The notes beneath the pieces are model-generated. The model did no database searches. It had not been told where the DNA came from and saw only the letters and a list, made by a program, of their open reading frames with translations. A stretch of 64,000 nucleotides of DNA from a bacterium (GTDB taxonomy: Bacteria; Zhuqueibacterota; Zhuqueibacteria; Residuimicrobiales; Residuimicrobiaceae): NCBI GenBank assembly GCA_029554865.1, contig JAKPUX010000074.1, positions 1 through 64,000 of the forward strand, in the 5' to 3' direction. The position numbers and the translations under genes were made by a program. Within the stretch, counting starts at the first letter, position 1, and every line of letters starts with the position of its first letter. Below, piece after piece: positions 1-8,664 of this stretch.

Positions 1-2217
1 GCTGAAGAAGTATAGTCCGGTGGCGATGGCCTGGTCGAAGGCCGAGATCAGATCCCAGGCGTGAAGTCCGCCCGGCAGCACCGTATTGCTGCCACCGATG
101 CGCTGCTGCATGAGTTCGACGTCCTCGCCCTTGTAGGTGGCCCCGTGGTGGATGAATTCATCGACGACATCACCGGCCAGGGTGTAGATGCGCACCTCGG
201 CCTCGGCCGGGAGGTTGAAGAACCAGAGCATCTGCTGGCGGTCGCTGTCGCCATCCCACATCGCCTGGCCGCGATAGGGATTGGGGAAAACCCCCACCGG
301 CAGGCTGCTGCCCGCCTTGCGCGCCGGCGAACCGATTATGGCATAGGTCTTGTTCTCCAGAACGGAGCTTTCCAGACTGGGCAGCCTGTTCTTGGGATTG
401 CCGCGGTCGAAGGAGGTCACGGCGAACCAGTACTCGCCGGGCCAGCCGGAGAGAAGATTGGTATTGGTGAAGCGGTAATAATAGCGGTGGCCGTTGATCA
501 CAGTGTCGGTCCGCACCGCTGCAAAGCCGGTGTCATAATTGAGGCCGTTGACCCGGTCGAATTCGGCCAGGAGGGTGCTCTCCCCCATGGATCCGGCCGT
601 CTTGGGCGAGCTGTAGATGCGGTAGCCCTCGAAATCGATCTCGCGGGTGATCGGGTCCTCATAGTGCTCGGGGACATCATCCCAGAAGAGGGTCACCTCA
701 CCCTCGCCCGGCACCAGCAGCAGATTGGGCGAAGGGGGCGGACTGGGAAGGATGAAGCGGTCGATGATCCCGTTGCCGGCGGCGATGCCCTTGAGTGAAT
801 TGCTGTAGACATCCTCTTCAATGTCGAGCACGCCATCGCCGTCGCCGAAGACGGGTTCGCCGGCGTCCCAGCGTCTGTTGCCGTTAAGATCCAGATCGGC
901 GCGGTAGAGGTCCTCATCGCCGTCGAGGAGGCCGCTGCGGTTGACATCCTCATCGGGATCGAGTTTGCCGTCACCGTCCACGTCCTCGCCGTTATAGGCG
1001 ATCTTGGCCCATTCCGAATTGAGGCGGAGGTTGGCGCGGCGGGCGGGGGTATCCCCGGCGTCCTGGGTTGCCCACAGACCGCAGACAAGCGCGAAGGTGA
1101 TCTGGGCGGAGGCACCCGGCTCCAGATCGCCGAGCGAACCGGCGGCCAACACCAGCATCCAGCTGCCGCGGTTGGCCAGATCGGTAGGGATGCCGCCGTT
1201 GGTGGGATCGTTGTAATACTTGCCCGTGTGCCGCCCGCGCAGCACTTCGTAACGCCCTTCGTCAGTCAGGGGCATGACATACTCGGGAAAATCCAGGGTA
1301 GAACTCGATGACCAACGCCACTGGTCATAGTTGACCCGCACTGAATCCTGACGCCGGGAGCAGCCCAGATAGCGGAGACCGAAGTAACTCTCCGCAAAGC
1401 CGTCATCCCCGTCGGCGTCGAACTGGTAGGCCATGTCATAGTCCTGGTCGAAGCCGTTGAAATTGTCATACCACGACCAGCCGCCGCCCGAGACGTAGAT
1501 GCTGGTATAGTTCATATTGCCGACCGCGGCATCGGCCCAAATGCCGGCGTAGAGATCAGAGATTCTGTAGCGGGAGACGTTGGTGACCGTATAGTTGAGA
1601 ATGACAAAGGCGTCGGTGTAGGGATAGTTCCAGGCGTAGCTCTCGAGAGTGACGCTCAAACCGAGGGGAGTATGATTGGGGATCTCGAAATCGGTCCCCG
1701 GCACCCGGGTGTTCAGGTCGGTGAAGGTGGAAACGAAATCCTGATGTGAGACGGCATCAGGTGAGAAGTAGGGGGAAGTGACGATGGTGGAGCGGACCTG
1801 GACGGTGTCGCCGGCGGAGGCGGTGTTGGTGAATTCAAAGCCCTCTTCGCCGGCTTCGAAGACCCCGTCGACGATGGCGGTGGAGACATGCACCATGCCG
1901 TCGGGACCGCCGCGGCCGCCGACCCAGAGTCCTCCAAAGGACATATGTTCGATCTGATCCCGGGGATTGTCGGCTTGCAGCTTGTACATACAGGAAGGCT
2001 GGTTGGGATTATTATATCCCTCCCCGATCACGCCATAATTGGTCACGGTGAGCCCGAGGTTGCCGACATTGTGGTAATGCCAATAATCGTCGATCGCGCT
2101 CTTTTGCAAACGCGGCGTGCCGCGCGGCCGGTCATCGCGCGAAGGCTGGGCGGCAACCGGAACAGCTGAAACCAGAGTGAGAAGAAGGATGGTGAGTATT
2201 CGTGAATGGCTTGGCAA
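1..2217 (-). CDS. Large secreted surface protein with Asp-rich repeats and FN3-like region (3' end outside window)
   Basis: The reading frame is open from a TTG at 2217 to the window edge (739 codons, no stop seen). The TTG is chosen because AAAGGA lies just upstream and a signal peptide follows directly (about residues 1-24, ending VPVAAQ). The middle has Asp/Gly-rich calcium-loop-like segments (DVDGDGKLDPDEDVN, DLDLNGNRRWDAGE, FGDGDGVLDIEEDV; about residues 370-440), then a fibronectin-III-like stretch (VTLFWDDVPE, FEGYRIYSS). Near the edge VFPNPYRG and IATGLYFFS resemble the start of a C-terminal sorting or FlgD-like domain of FCB surface proteins. Function is unknown; a role outside the outer membrane is inferred. 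No ATG exists near the start, so the start is moderately sure. Confidence 0.72.
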   Translation of the reverse strand, partial: MPSHSRILTILLLTLVSAVPVAAQPSRDDRPRGTPRLQKSAIDDYWHYHNVGNLGLTVTNYGVIGEGYNNPNQPSCMYKLQADNPRDQIEHMSFGGLWVGGRGGPDGMVHVSTAIVDGVFEAGEEGFEFTNTASAGDTVQVRSTIVTSPYFSPDAVSHQDFVSTFTDLNTRVPGTDFEIPNHTPLGLSVTLESYAWNYPYTDAFVILNYTVTNVSRYRISDLYAGIWADAAVGNMNYTSIYVSGGGWSWYDNFNGFDQDYDMAYQFDADGDDGFAESYFGLRYLGCSRRQDSVRVNYDQWRWSSSSTLDFPEYVMPLTDEGRYEVLRGRHTGKYYNDPTNGGIPTDLANRGSWMLVLAAGSLGDLEPGASAQITFALVCGLWATQDAGDTPARRANLRLNSEWAKIAYNGEDVDGDGKLDPDEDVNRSGLLDGDEDLYRADLDLNGNRRWDAGEPVFGDGDGVLDIEEDVYSNSLKGIAAGNGIIDRFILPSPPPSPNLLLVPGEGEVTLFWDDVPEHYEDPITREIDFEGYRIYSSPKTAGSMGESTLLAEFDRVNGLNYDTGFAAVRTDTVINGHRYYYRFTNTNLLSGWPGEYWFAVTSFDRGNPKNRLPSLESSVLENKTYAIIGSPARKAGSSLPVGVFPNPYRGQAMWDGDSDRQQMLWFFNLPAEAEVRIYTLAGDVVDEFIHHGATYKGEDVELMQQRIGGSNTVLPGGLHAWDLISAFDQAIATGLYFFS

Positions 2218-2240
2218 GGGAGAGTCCTTTTCTACTACCC

Positions 2241-2271
2241 AAAAAAGTGATATGTAAAATACCACTTTTTT
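2241..2271. repeat. AT-rich inverted repeat centred on the -10 box
   Basis: AAAAAAGTG (2241-2249) and its exact complement CACTTTTTT (2263-2271) form a 9-bp inverted repeat with a 13-bp centre. It is centred on about 2256, inside the predicted -10 element of the gene at 1-2217. It could be an operator, or an AT-rich terminator-like hairpin after the ornithine-lipid gene that ends at 2328. The sequence alone does not decide. Confidence 0.55.
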
Positions 2272-2284
2272 TATTAAATGTCAA
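2256..2284 (-). promoter_or_regulatory. Predicted promoter TTGACA-N17-TATTTT for the surface-protein gene
   Basis: On the minus strand TTGACA (2284-2279) is followed by a 17-bp spacer and TATTTT (2261-2256). The inferred start point near 2249 leaves a leader of about 30 bases before the TTG at 2217. The -35 box matches the sigma-70 consensus exactly. The same -10 hexamer and spacer recur upstream of slt and smc in this window. Confidence 0.6.
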
Positions 2285-2327
2285 CCCAATCAATTCGGAA
2301 AAACGATTTTAGGCCGGCGGCATCCCT

Positions 2328-3038
2328 TCAGGCGCCCTGGTTGATGGTGATATAGCGTTCACGCTTGTTCGCCTTGAGCTTGTCGAGGTGGACCAGGATG
2401 AGGCCGTCGACGCAGTCGCCGAAATCCTTGTCGACGCCGAATTCGATAAAGGAGACCCCACCCTCCTCACACAGCTCGGAGTACTGCTTGTAGAGTACGG
2501 GGATGGAAAAACCGAGCACCTTGAGCGATTCTTTGAGCTTGCGCAGCTCCTCGCGAAAATCACGGCGCGGAAAGAGCCCTGCCAGCTCCTCCTGTTGATA
2601 CTGCGAGATGCGGAAGGGGCTGACGTGGGGGGCGAGGGCCGGGTCGCCGGGGAACCAGATCTGATAAAAATAGACCAGCAGCGCCTTGGCCTGCTCGGTG
2701 TAGGTGTTGCTGATGCTCACTGGACCCAGCAGGTAATTAACCTCCGGGTGGTTGACGACATAGGCGCCGATGCCCTGCCAGAGATAGTCCAGGGCGTTGC
2801 TCTTCCAGTATTTGGGCTGCACAAAACTGCGGCCAAGTTCGAGGGCTTGATCGAGGATCGGCGCGGCGGCCGCGGCGTATTTGAAAAGGGTATTGGTGTA
2901 GAGCCCGTCGAGCCCGTGCCCGTCGATGACCTGGCGGCAATTGCCCACCCGGTAGGAGCCGATGATTTCGAGCGCATCGTCATCCCAGAGGACGATATGC
3001 TGATAATGACGGTCAAACCGGTCGAGGTCCAGCTTCAA
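2328..3038 (-). CDS. olsF: OlsB-like N-acyltransferase domain; C-terminal part of a frameshifted ornithine-lipid synthase
   Basis: This part carries the GNAT-type fold of OlsB (ornithine N-acyltransferase, which transfers a 3-hydroxyacyl chain from ACP to ornithine). Recognisable pieces are DLDRFDRHYQHIVLWD, IIGSYRVG and LGPVSISNTY. It begins abruptly: the usual lead-in (TFRKVGEGTG) lies upstream in this same frame, back to about 3071, and the preceding acyltransferase ORF continues into that lead-in in another frame. The TTG at 3038 is therefore probably not a true start. Together the two ORFs give about 578 residues, the usual size of bifunctional OlsF. Whether the cell makes it as a separate polypeptide cannot be told from the sequence. 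Confidence 0.75.
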   Translation of the reverse strand: MKLDLDRFDRHYQHIVLWDDDALEIIGSYRVGNCRQVIDGHGLDGLYTNTLFKYAAAAAPILDQALELGRSFVQPKYWKSNALDYLWQGIGAYVVNHPEVNYLLGPVSISNTYTEQAKALLVYFYQIWFPGDPALAPHVSPFRISQYQQEELAGLFPRRDFREELRKLKESLKVLGFSIPVLYKQYSELCEEGGVSFIEFGVDKDFGDCVDGLILVHLDKLKANKRERYITINQGA

Positions 3039-3052
3039 TCCCGTCCCCTCGC

Positions 3053-4063
3053 CTACCTTGCGGAAGGTCTGCTACGCAGGCGGGCGATCTCCCGCATCAC
3101 CCGATGGGCGTTGTTAAAATCGACCAGATAGATTTTTTTGCCGTCGCTGGTCCTGCCGAGCAGAGTGGAGGAGGCCAGCTCCCGCTTGAGCTGCCTGCGG
3201 TCGACCGGGTGAATGATGGTCTTTTCAGTCTTGAAGATGATGGAGCGTTTCTTGTGCGCGAGCAGATAGGTCTGCTTGCGTAAAAGACGGGTCAACACCC
3301 TGCCCTTGATCATGCTGGAGCTGAAGACCGCGCCCGGGATCGGATCCCCGACAACGAAACGCAGCGATCGGCCGCGTTTGTTAAAGATCTCCCGGGGGAG
3401 CAGAAGGGTGGAAAATCGCTTGTTGAGCAGCGAGATGATATAGAACAGGAGAGAATTTCTGCCCCGGACGTAAACCGGGAGCACCGGTACGTCATACTTT
3501 TTGGCAAAGTAGACCGGGCCATTGAGCCATCTGGGATCGCGGATGCCCTTCCAGGACAGCCGGCTGACCTCGGCAGCAGGAAAAAACAGCACCGCCTCCT
3601 CCGCGAGCAGGGACTCCCCGATCCGCGCCACATGCTCCTTCTGGGTTTGCGCGGAGAAGACATTGTAGGGCAAAAAGAAATCAGCGAGGTTTTCAAAGAC
3701 CATCAACACTTCGTTGGTGATGATTTTCGTGTCCGCCCGCACATCACAGATCGCACGCAGCAGGGCAAGGCCATCCAGCGCCCCCAGAGGATGGTTGGCG
3801 ACCACAATCAGCTTGCCCTCCGAGGGGATTTTTTGGCGATCGATGCTGGAAAGATAGTAGGAAAAGTTGAGTTCCTCAAAAACCTCGTCGACAAAAGCCA
3901 GACCGCTGGATTCGCCGTGCCTGCGGATTTGGGAGTTGATCTCCTCCACCCGCAGCAGCCGGCCGAGACAGCTGATGACGAGACGTTCAACGACAGGGGG
4001 ATATTTCCCCAGTAAACCGGGGGCCCTGGAGGCTATGATCTCACGGATGTCCAGCTCCTTCAT
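3053..4063 (-). CDS. olsF: PlsC/OlsA-like acyltransferase domain; N-terminal part of a frameshifted ornithine-lipid synthase
   Basis: A lysophospholipid acyltransferase domain occupies about residues 75-270, with the HX4D motif as NHPLGALD and further PlsC-like blocks (FFPAAEVSR, PVLPVYVRG). In OlsF this half adds the ester-linked acyl chain to lyso-ornithine lipid at the inner membrane. From about residue 275 the sequence turns into the start of the OlsB domain (SSTLLGRTSDGKKIYL, VMREIARLRS) and then stops at an early TAG. ATG 4063 is preferred over GTG 4066 because AAGAGGA lies 7 bases before it. Homology to the next ORF resumes with a -1 shift near 3071, so this is a truncated or mis-sequenced gene. 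Confidence 0.78.
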   Translation of the reverse strand: MKELDIREIIASRAPGLLGKYPPVVERLVISCLGRLLRVEEINSQIRRHGESSGLAFVDEVFEELNFSYYLSSIDRQKIPSEGKLIVVANHPLGALDGLALLRAICDVRADTKIITNEVLMVFENLADFFLPYNVFSAQTQKEHVARIGESLLAEEAVLFFPAAEVSRLSWKGIRDPRWLNGPVYFAKKYDVPVLPVYVRGRNSLLFYIISLLNKRFSTLLLPREIFNKRGRSLRFVVGDPIPGAVFSSSMIKGRVLTRLLRKQTYLLAHKKRSIIFKTEKTIIHPVDRRQLKRELASSTLLGRTSDGKKIYLVDFNNAHRVMREIARLRSRPSAR

Positions 4064-4284
4064 CACACCATCCTCTTGTTAACTCAGCTGGAAGAACGAT
4101 CCCCCATGATTGATCCTGCCGGGCAGATGCACCACAAGGAAAGAGATAACAGGGCGGCAGAGGTCTGCAGCATGACAGGTCGCTGATTTTGATAATCTAA
4201 CAATATTTTCCATCGGAGTCAAAAGATTAATTGCTGATGCCGATGGCCCGGCGCAAAGCCTGTGCATTTGCGTCCACTTTTTTT

Positions 4285-4339
4285 CTTAACCGTTTCTTAA
4301 CACGGGCTTCATGCTCAGGAAACATCCGTTTGCTATCTT
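4285..4339 (+). promoter_or_regulatory. Pho-box-like 11-bp direct repeats and -10 element before pstS
   Basis: CTTAAC (4285-4290), CTTAAC (4296-4301) and CTTCAT (4307-4312) recur with an exact 11-bp period, the helical spacing of PhoB/PhoP operators. The third copy sits where a -35 box would be, 21 bp before TATCTT (4334-4339). The leader to pstS is about 50 bases and holds the ribosome site AGGAGGAG. This lies in the 332-base gap between olsF and pstS; nothing else stands out in the rest of that gap. Confidence 0.65.
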
Positions 4340-4395
4340 ATACCGTCAAACTAAAGCTGCACTGCGGGGAAGAACCCAATTCTCCAGGAGGAGAG

Positions 4396-5280
4396 ATGAA
4401 AAAAATCGCCCTGATCGCCCTGGCCGCCCTGATGGCCTTCTCGGCAGCGGTCTCCGCCCAGGATTTCATCCAGATCAAGGGATCGGATACCTCGGTAAAT
4501 CTGGTTCAGCGCCTTGCTGAGGTTTTTATGGAAACCAACCCCAACACCGCCATCGCTGTGACCGGCGGCGGATCGGGTGTCGGTATCGCCGCCCTGATCG
4601 CTAACAAGGTGCAGATCGCGGATGCCTCGCGGCCGATGAAAGAGAAGGAATACGCCGCCGCCAAGGAGAACGGCGTCATCGCCACCGAAATCGCCATCGG
4701 CATCGACGCCCTCTCGGTCGTCGTCCACCACGACAATCCGGTCAAATCGCTCAGCATGGCCCAGGTCGGCGCGATCTTCCGCGGCGAGGTGACCAACTGG
4801 AAAGAGGTCGGCGGACCCAACCTGCCTATCTCACTTTATGGCCGCCAGCCCAACTCCGGCACCTATGTCTTCTTCCAGGAGCACGTCCTCGGCAACAAGG
4901 ACTACTCTGCCAGAATGAAGCAGATGAACGGCAACGCCCAGATCATTGAAGCCGTCAGCAGCGACAAGTCCGGCATCAGCTACGTCGGTGTCGGCTACCT
5001 CTTCGATGACAAGGGCCAGATTCTGCCGGGCATCAAGGTGCTCGAGATCTCCGCGGGCGCTGCCAAACCGGTGAGCCCCCTGCTGAAGGAGAACATTCAG
5101 CGCGGCGACTATCCCATCGCCCGCGCCCTCTATCAGTACACCAATGGCAAACCCAAAGGCCAGGTCAAGGATTTCATCGCCTTTATCCTCAGCCCTGCAG
5201 GCCAGAGGGTGGTCGAGGAGATGGGATTCTACCCGGTCGCTGGCAAGTACCTCGAGAACAATACAAAAGCCGGTTTCTGA
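4396..5280 (+). CDS. pstS: Phosphate ABC transporter, periplasmic phosphate-binding protein
   Basis: Captures inorganic phosphate in the periplasm and hands it to PstCA. The 294-residue product has a signal peptide (residues 1-21, MKKIALIALAALMAFSAAVS then AQ) and the phosphate-binding loops KGSDTS, GGGSGVGIAAL and NSGTYVFFQE. Length is normal for compact PstS proteins. The ATG at 4396 is chosen over an in-frame ATG at 4231 because AGGAGGAGAG precedes it and the signal peptide begins there. Its stop overlaps the pstC start by one base (TGATG). The Pho-box-like repeats upstream suggest induction by phosphate starvation through the PhoBR pair encoded downstream. Confidence 0.95.
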   Translation: MKKIALIALAALMAFSAAVSAQDFIQIKGSDTSVNLVQRLAEVFMETNPNTAIAVTGGGSGVGIAALIANKVQIADASRPMKEKEYAAAKENGVIATEIAIGIDALSVVVHHDNPVKSLSMAQVGAIFRGEVTNWKEVGGPNLPISLYGRQPNSGTYVFFQEHVLGNKDYSARMKQMNGNAQIIEAVSSDKSGISYVGVGYLFDDKGQILPGIKVLEISAGAAKPVSPLLKENIQRGDYPIARALYQYTNGKPKGQVKDFIAFILSPAGQRVVEEMGFYPVAGKYLENNTKAGF

Positions 5281-6173
5281 TGCAAAAGCGCAGACTCACC
5301 AGTCGAATCAAGGAGCAGGCCATTGAGAAGTTTTTTTTTCTCAATGGCCTCTTCGCCATCCTGGTGCTGGCGGGCATCTTCATCCTGCTGCTGGTCCAGG
5401 CCTGGCCGGCGGTCAAGGAGCTCGGTCTCAAGGCCTTCGCTGCCAGCCGCTGGGAGCCCACCTCCCCGGTCCAGGAGACCCACGGCATCCTCGCCCTGCT
5501 GGTGGGGACCATGATGGTCTCCGTCGGCGCGATGCTGCTGGCCGTGCCTCTCGGCATCGCCACAGCGGCCTGGCTGGCTGATGTCGCCCACGCCCGGGTC
5601 CGCGAGGCGGTCAAACCGGTCATCGAACTCCTCGCCGCCATACCCTCGGTCGTGGTCGGGTTTCTCGGCCTGGTGGTCCTGAGCCCCCTTTTGGCCCGGC
5701 TCTTCAACACCTCGAGCGGACTCAATGCGGTGAACGGCTCCATTCTGCTCGCCGTCATGGCCTTGCCGACCATCATCAGCATCTCGGAGGACGCGATTAT
5801 CGCTGTGCCCCAGGAGCTCAAGAGCGCATCACTAGCCCTGGGCGCAAACAAGTGGCAGACCCTGGCCCGCGTCACCGTCCCCTCCGCCCTCTCCGGCATT
5901 ATCGCTGCCGTTATGCTCGGGATGGGCAGGGCGATCGGCGAAACCATGACCGTCCTCATGGTCTGCGGCAACGCGGCGGCGATGCCGCACAGCTATCTGG
6001 ATCCGGTACGGACCATGACCGCCACCATCGCCATCGAGCTCGGCGAGACCGTCCAGGGCAGCACTCACTACCATTCGCTCTTCGTCATCGCGGCGGTTCT
6101 TTTTATCATCACATTCCTCTTCAACCTGATCTCGGATATCGTCCTCCAGCGTTACCAGAAGGTGATGCGATGA
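5280..6173 (+). CDS. pstC: Phosphate ABC transporter permease
   Basis: One of two inner-membrane permease subunits of the high-affinity phosphate importer. The 297-residue product has six predicted membrane segments and the BPD-type ABC permease (EAA) motif around LALGANKWQTLARVTVPSAL, with PstC-like blocks LAAIPSVVVGFLGL and GMGRAIGETMTVLM. The start overlaps the pstS stop and the stop overlaps the pstA start by four bases (ATGA), so translation is coupled. A run of T in codons 16-18 (FFF) is a natural homopolymer; the frame stays open through it. Confidence 0.95.
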   Translation: MQKRRLTSRIKEQAIEKFFFLNGLFAILVLAGIFILLLVQAWPAVKELGLKAFAASRWEPTSPVQETHGILALLVGTMMVSVGAMLLAVPLGIATAAWLADVAHARVREAVKPVIELLAAIPSVVVGFLGLVVLSPLLARLFNTSSGLNAVNGSILLAVMALPTIISISEDAIIAVPQELKSASLALGANKWQTLARVTVPSALSGIIAAVMLGMGRAIGETMTVLMVCGNAAAMPHSYLDPVRTMTATIAIELGETVQGSTHYHSLFVIAAVLFIITFLFNLISDIVLQRYQKVMR

Positions 6174-7042
6174 AATGGAATATGCGCAACCTCCAGCAGC
6201 AGCTCGGCTTCGCCCTGCTCCGACTGGCCGTGGGCCTGGTGCTGCTCACGATCTTTTATATCGTCTGGGACATCCTCTCCAAGGGCGCCGGCGCGCTTAG
6301 CTGGGAATTCATCACCGCCAAGCCGCGCAAGGGCATGACCGAGGGGGGCATCTGGCCGGCTATCGTCGGCACCTTCTGGGTGAGCATAGTCACCATCCTT
6401 TTTTCAGTGCCGGTCGGCATCTTCGCCGCCATCTATCTCAACGAGTACGCCTCGCAGGGACGACTGGTGCGCCTGGTCCGCCTGGCCATTCGCAACCTCT
6501 CCGGCGTACCCTCCATCGTGTATGGACTCTTCGGATTCGCACTTTTTGTGAATATGGCAAACCTCGGCCTCTCAGTCCTCTCCGCCGGCCTCACCCTCGG
6601 GCTGTTGACCCTGCCCTGGACCATCACCGCCAGCGAAGAGGCGCTCAAGACCGTTCCCCTTTCCTACCGGGAAGGGGCGCTGGCCCTGGGCGCCACCAGA
6701 TGGCAGACCATCCGCACCAATGTGCTGCCCTATGCCATCCCCGGCATGCTGACCGGGACGATTCTCGGCCTGGCGCGCGCCGCCGGCGAGACCGCCCCCA
6801 TCCTCTTCACCGGAGTGGCCTTTTTCTGGCCTCATCTCCACGGCTTTCCCCAGGTGCTGACCAGCCAGTTCATGGCCCTGCCCTATCATCTTTTCATCAT
6901 GGCCACCCAGCACCACGAGATCGTCAAGGTGCGGCCGTTGGCTTATGGCACCGCCCTGGTCCTGCTGGTGCTCGTGCTGGCGATGAATTTCAGCGCCACC
7001 TGGATCCGCTACCGCTTCCGTAAAAAATTCAAACGCGCCTGA
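6170..7042 (+). CDS. pstA: Phosphate ABC transporter permease
   Basis: Second permease subunit, partner of PstC and docking site for PstB. The 290-residue product has several hydrophobic helices, the Pst-type segment IRNLSGVPSIVYGLFGFALF and the EAA loop ALALGATRWQTIRTNVLPYA, followed by GLARAAGETAPILFT. The ATG at 6170 is used, overlapping the pstC stop by four bases. An in-frame ATG further upstream at 5852 lies deep inside pstC and is rejected. A gap of 33 bases leads to pstB. Confidence 0.94.
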   Translation: MKWNMRNLQQQLGFALLRLAVGLVLLTIFYIVWDILSKGAGALSWEFITAKPRKGMTEGGIWPAIVGTFWVSIVTILFSVPVGIFAAIYLNEYASQGRLVRLVRLAIRNLSGVPSIVYGLFGFALFVNMANLGLSVLSAGLTLGLLTLPWTITASEEALKTVPLSYREGALALGATRWQTIRTNVLPYAIPGMLTGTILGLARAAGETAPILFTGVAFFWPHLHGFPQVLTSQFMALPYHLFIMATQHHEIVKVRPLAYGTALVLLVLVLAMNFSATWIRYRFRKKFKRA

Positions 7043-7075
7043 CCGCGCGGCATCGATTCAGATAAGGAAAAGCCC

Positions 7076-7834
7076 ATGTCAACCCCGGCGATCTCAGCGG
7101 AAAATTTTTCCTTCTTCTACGGCTCATTCAAGGCCCTGAACGGCATCAACCTGACCATCGAGAAAAATCAGGTCACCGCCCTGATTGGCCCCTCCGGATG
7201 CGGCAAGTCGACCTTTCTGCGCTCGCTCAACCGCATGAACGAAATCATCCCGAACACCCGGGTGGAGGGACGCATCACTCTCGAGGGCGAGGACATCTAT
7301 GACCGCTCGGTCGATGTGGTCGATTTGCGCCGTCGTGTCGGTATGGTCTTCCAGAAATCGAACCCCTTTCCCAAATCGATCTTCGACAACGTCGCCTACG
7401 GCCTGCGCATCAACGGCATCAGGGACAAGGCCCTCATCGAGGCGCGCGTAGAGCAAAGCCTGAAAGACGCCGCCCTCTGGGATGAGGTCAAGGAGCGCCT
7501 CGGCAACTCCGCCATGGATCTCTCCGGCGGACAGCAGCAGCGGCTCTGCATCGCCCGCGCCCTGGCGGTTCAGCCGGAGGTTGTGCTGATGGATGAGCCG
7601 GCCTCCGCTCTCGACCCCCTGGCGACTCAGAAGATCGAGGAGCTGGTTTTCTCGCTCAAGGAGCACTATACCATCGTCATCGTCACCCACAACATGCAGC
7701 AGGCGGCCCGGGTGAGTGATGTCACCGCCTTTTTTTATCTCGGCCAGCTCATCGAAGCGGACCGCACGGAAAGGATATTCACCACACCATCCAAAAAGCA
7801 GACCGAAGACTATATCACCGGCCGCTTCGGATGA
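7076..7834 (+). CDS. pstB: Phosphate ABC transporter ATP-binding protein
   Basis: ATPase that drives phosphate import. The 252-residue product has Walker [10 protein letters not shown] (about residues 38-46), Q-loop VFQKSNPFP, signature [15 protein letters not shown], Walker [14 protein letters not shown] and H-loop [12 protein letters not shown], all in the expected order. Length and the [14 protein letters not shown] block are typical of PstB rather than a generic ABC ATPase. AAGGAAAAG lies just before the ATG. It is followed after 19 bases by phoU. Confidence 0.96.
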   Translation: MSTPAISAENFSFFYGSFKALNGINLTIEKNQVTALIGPSGCGKSTFLRSLNRMNEIIPNTRVEGRITLEGEDIYDRSVDVVDLRRRVGMVFQKSNPFPKSIFDNVAYGLRINGIRDKALIEARVEQSLKDAALWDEVKERLGNSAMDLSGGQQQRLCIARALAVQPEVVLMDEPASALDPLATQKIEELVFSLKEHYTIVIVTHNMQQAARVSDVTAFFYLGQLIEADRTERIFTTPSKKQTEDYITGRFG

Positions 7835-7853
7835 TCCCCCCAAGGAGCCTCAG

Positions 7854-8588
7854 ATGAAAAATCACTTCAGCCAGGAAATGGCGAGCCTGAAAAAGAACAT
7901 CCAGCAGGTGGCCGAACTCGTCGACACACAGCTCGAGTTCGCCATCCGCGCCATGCAGACCGGCAACATGGAGCTGTGTAAATTTGTGCGCAGCCGCGAT
8001 CGCGAGATCGACGCCTATGACAATCTCATTCAGGCGCAATGTGAGAACATCCTCGCCCTCTTTCAGCCGGTCGCCGGCGACCTCCGCTTCATCATGGCTG
8101 CCCTGATGATCAACAATCAGCTCGAACGGTGCGGCGACATCGCCGTCAATATCGTGCAGCGTGTGCAAAAGACCGTCGACAATCGCAAGTTGCTCGAGGA
8201 GATCGGGCTGCAGCAGCTGGGCGAGGAGGCGCGCGGGATGGCCCGCGATGCCATCGAAGCCTTTATCAACAACAATCTCGAGCTGGCTGAAGCGATCCGC
8301 GCGCGGGATGACCAGGTGGATGACCACTGCCGCGCTATCTTCGACACCCTCATCGCCAGGATGCAGGCCCAGTCGGAATGGGTCGAACCCGGTGCCCATT
8401 TTATCGTCCTCTCCCGCCACCTCGAACGGTTGGCTGACCACGCCACCAATATCGCCGAAGAGGTCATCTTCCTGATCGAGGCGCGCATCGTCGCCCACCA
8501 GGGCGATCAGAAGGGCCGGCTCCCCCTGAACAAGCCGCCCCGGAGCAATCGCGCCGAAGAATCGGCGGCCGCGGGAAATAATCCTTGA
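7854..8588 (+). CDS. phoU: Phosphate signalling regulator PhoU
   Basis: Helical metal-binding protein that links the Pst transporter to the PhoR kinase and damps signalling when phosphate is plentiful. The 244-residue product shows both PhoU repeats, with helices containing VRSRDREIDAYD, FQPVAGDLRFIMAALMINNQ, RCGDIAVNIVQR and HLERLADHATNIAEEV. AAGGAG lies 7 bases before the ATG at 7854; an upstream in-frame ATG at 7716 lies inside pstB and is rejected. The C-terminal tail (about 25 residues) is polar and not conserved in the family. A promoter for phoB overlaps its stop codon. Confidence 0.93.
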   Translation: MKNHFSQEMASLKKNIQQVAELVDTQLEFAIRAMQTGNMELCKFVRSRDREIDAYDNLIQAQCENILALFQPVAGDLRFIMAALMINNQLERCGDIAVNIVQRVQKTVDNRKLLEEIGLQQLGEEARGMARDAIEAFINNNLELAEAIRARDDQVDDHCRAIFDTLIARMQAQSEWVEPGAHFIVLSRHLERLADHATNIAEEVIFLIEARIVAHQGDQKGRLPLNKPPRSNRAEESAAAGNNP

Positions 8589-8613
8589 GAATCGCCGAAT
8601 AAAGGATTATCTT
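8585..8613 (+). promoter_or_regulatory. Predicted promoter TTGAGA-N17-TATCTT for phoB-phoR
   Basis: TTGAGA (8585-8590) overlaps the phoU stop; a 17-bp spacer and TATCTT (8608-8613) follow. The inferred leader to phoB is about 45 bases. The -10 is identical to that before pstS. No 11-bp repeat pair is seen, so this may give a basal level of the two-component system independent of Pst induction. Confidence 0.5.
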
Positions 8614-8664
8614 AAATAAACGGGCGCCGCAGCGACCGGCCGCTTATGCCCAGACGGGATCTTT

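Noticed and set aside
3053..3080. Programmed -1 frameshifting in olsF
   Set aside because: No slippery heptamer and no evident downstream stem at the shift; other OlsF proteins are read in one frame. A sequencing error or mutation is simpler.
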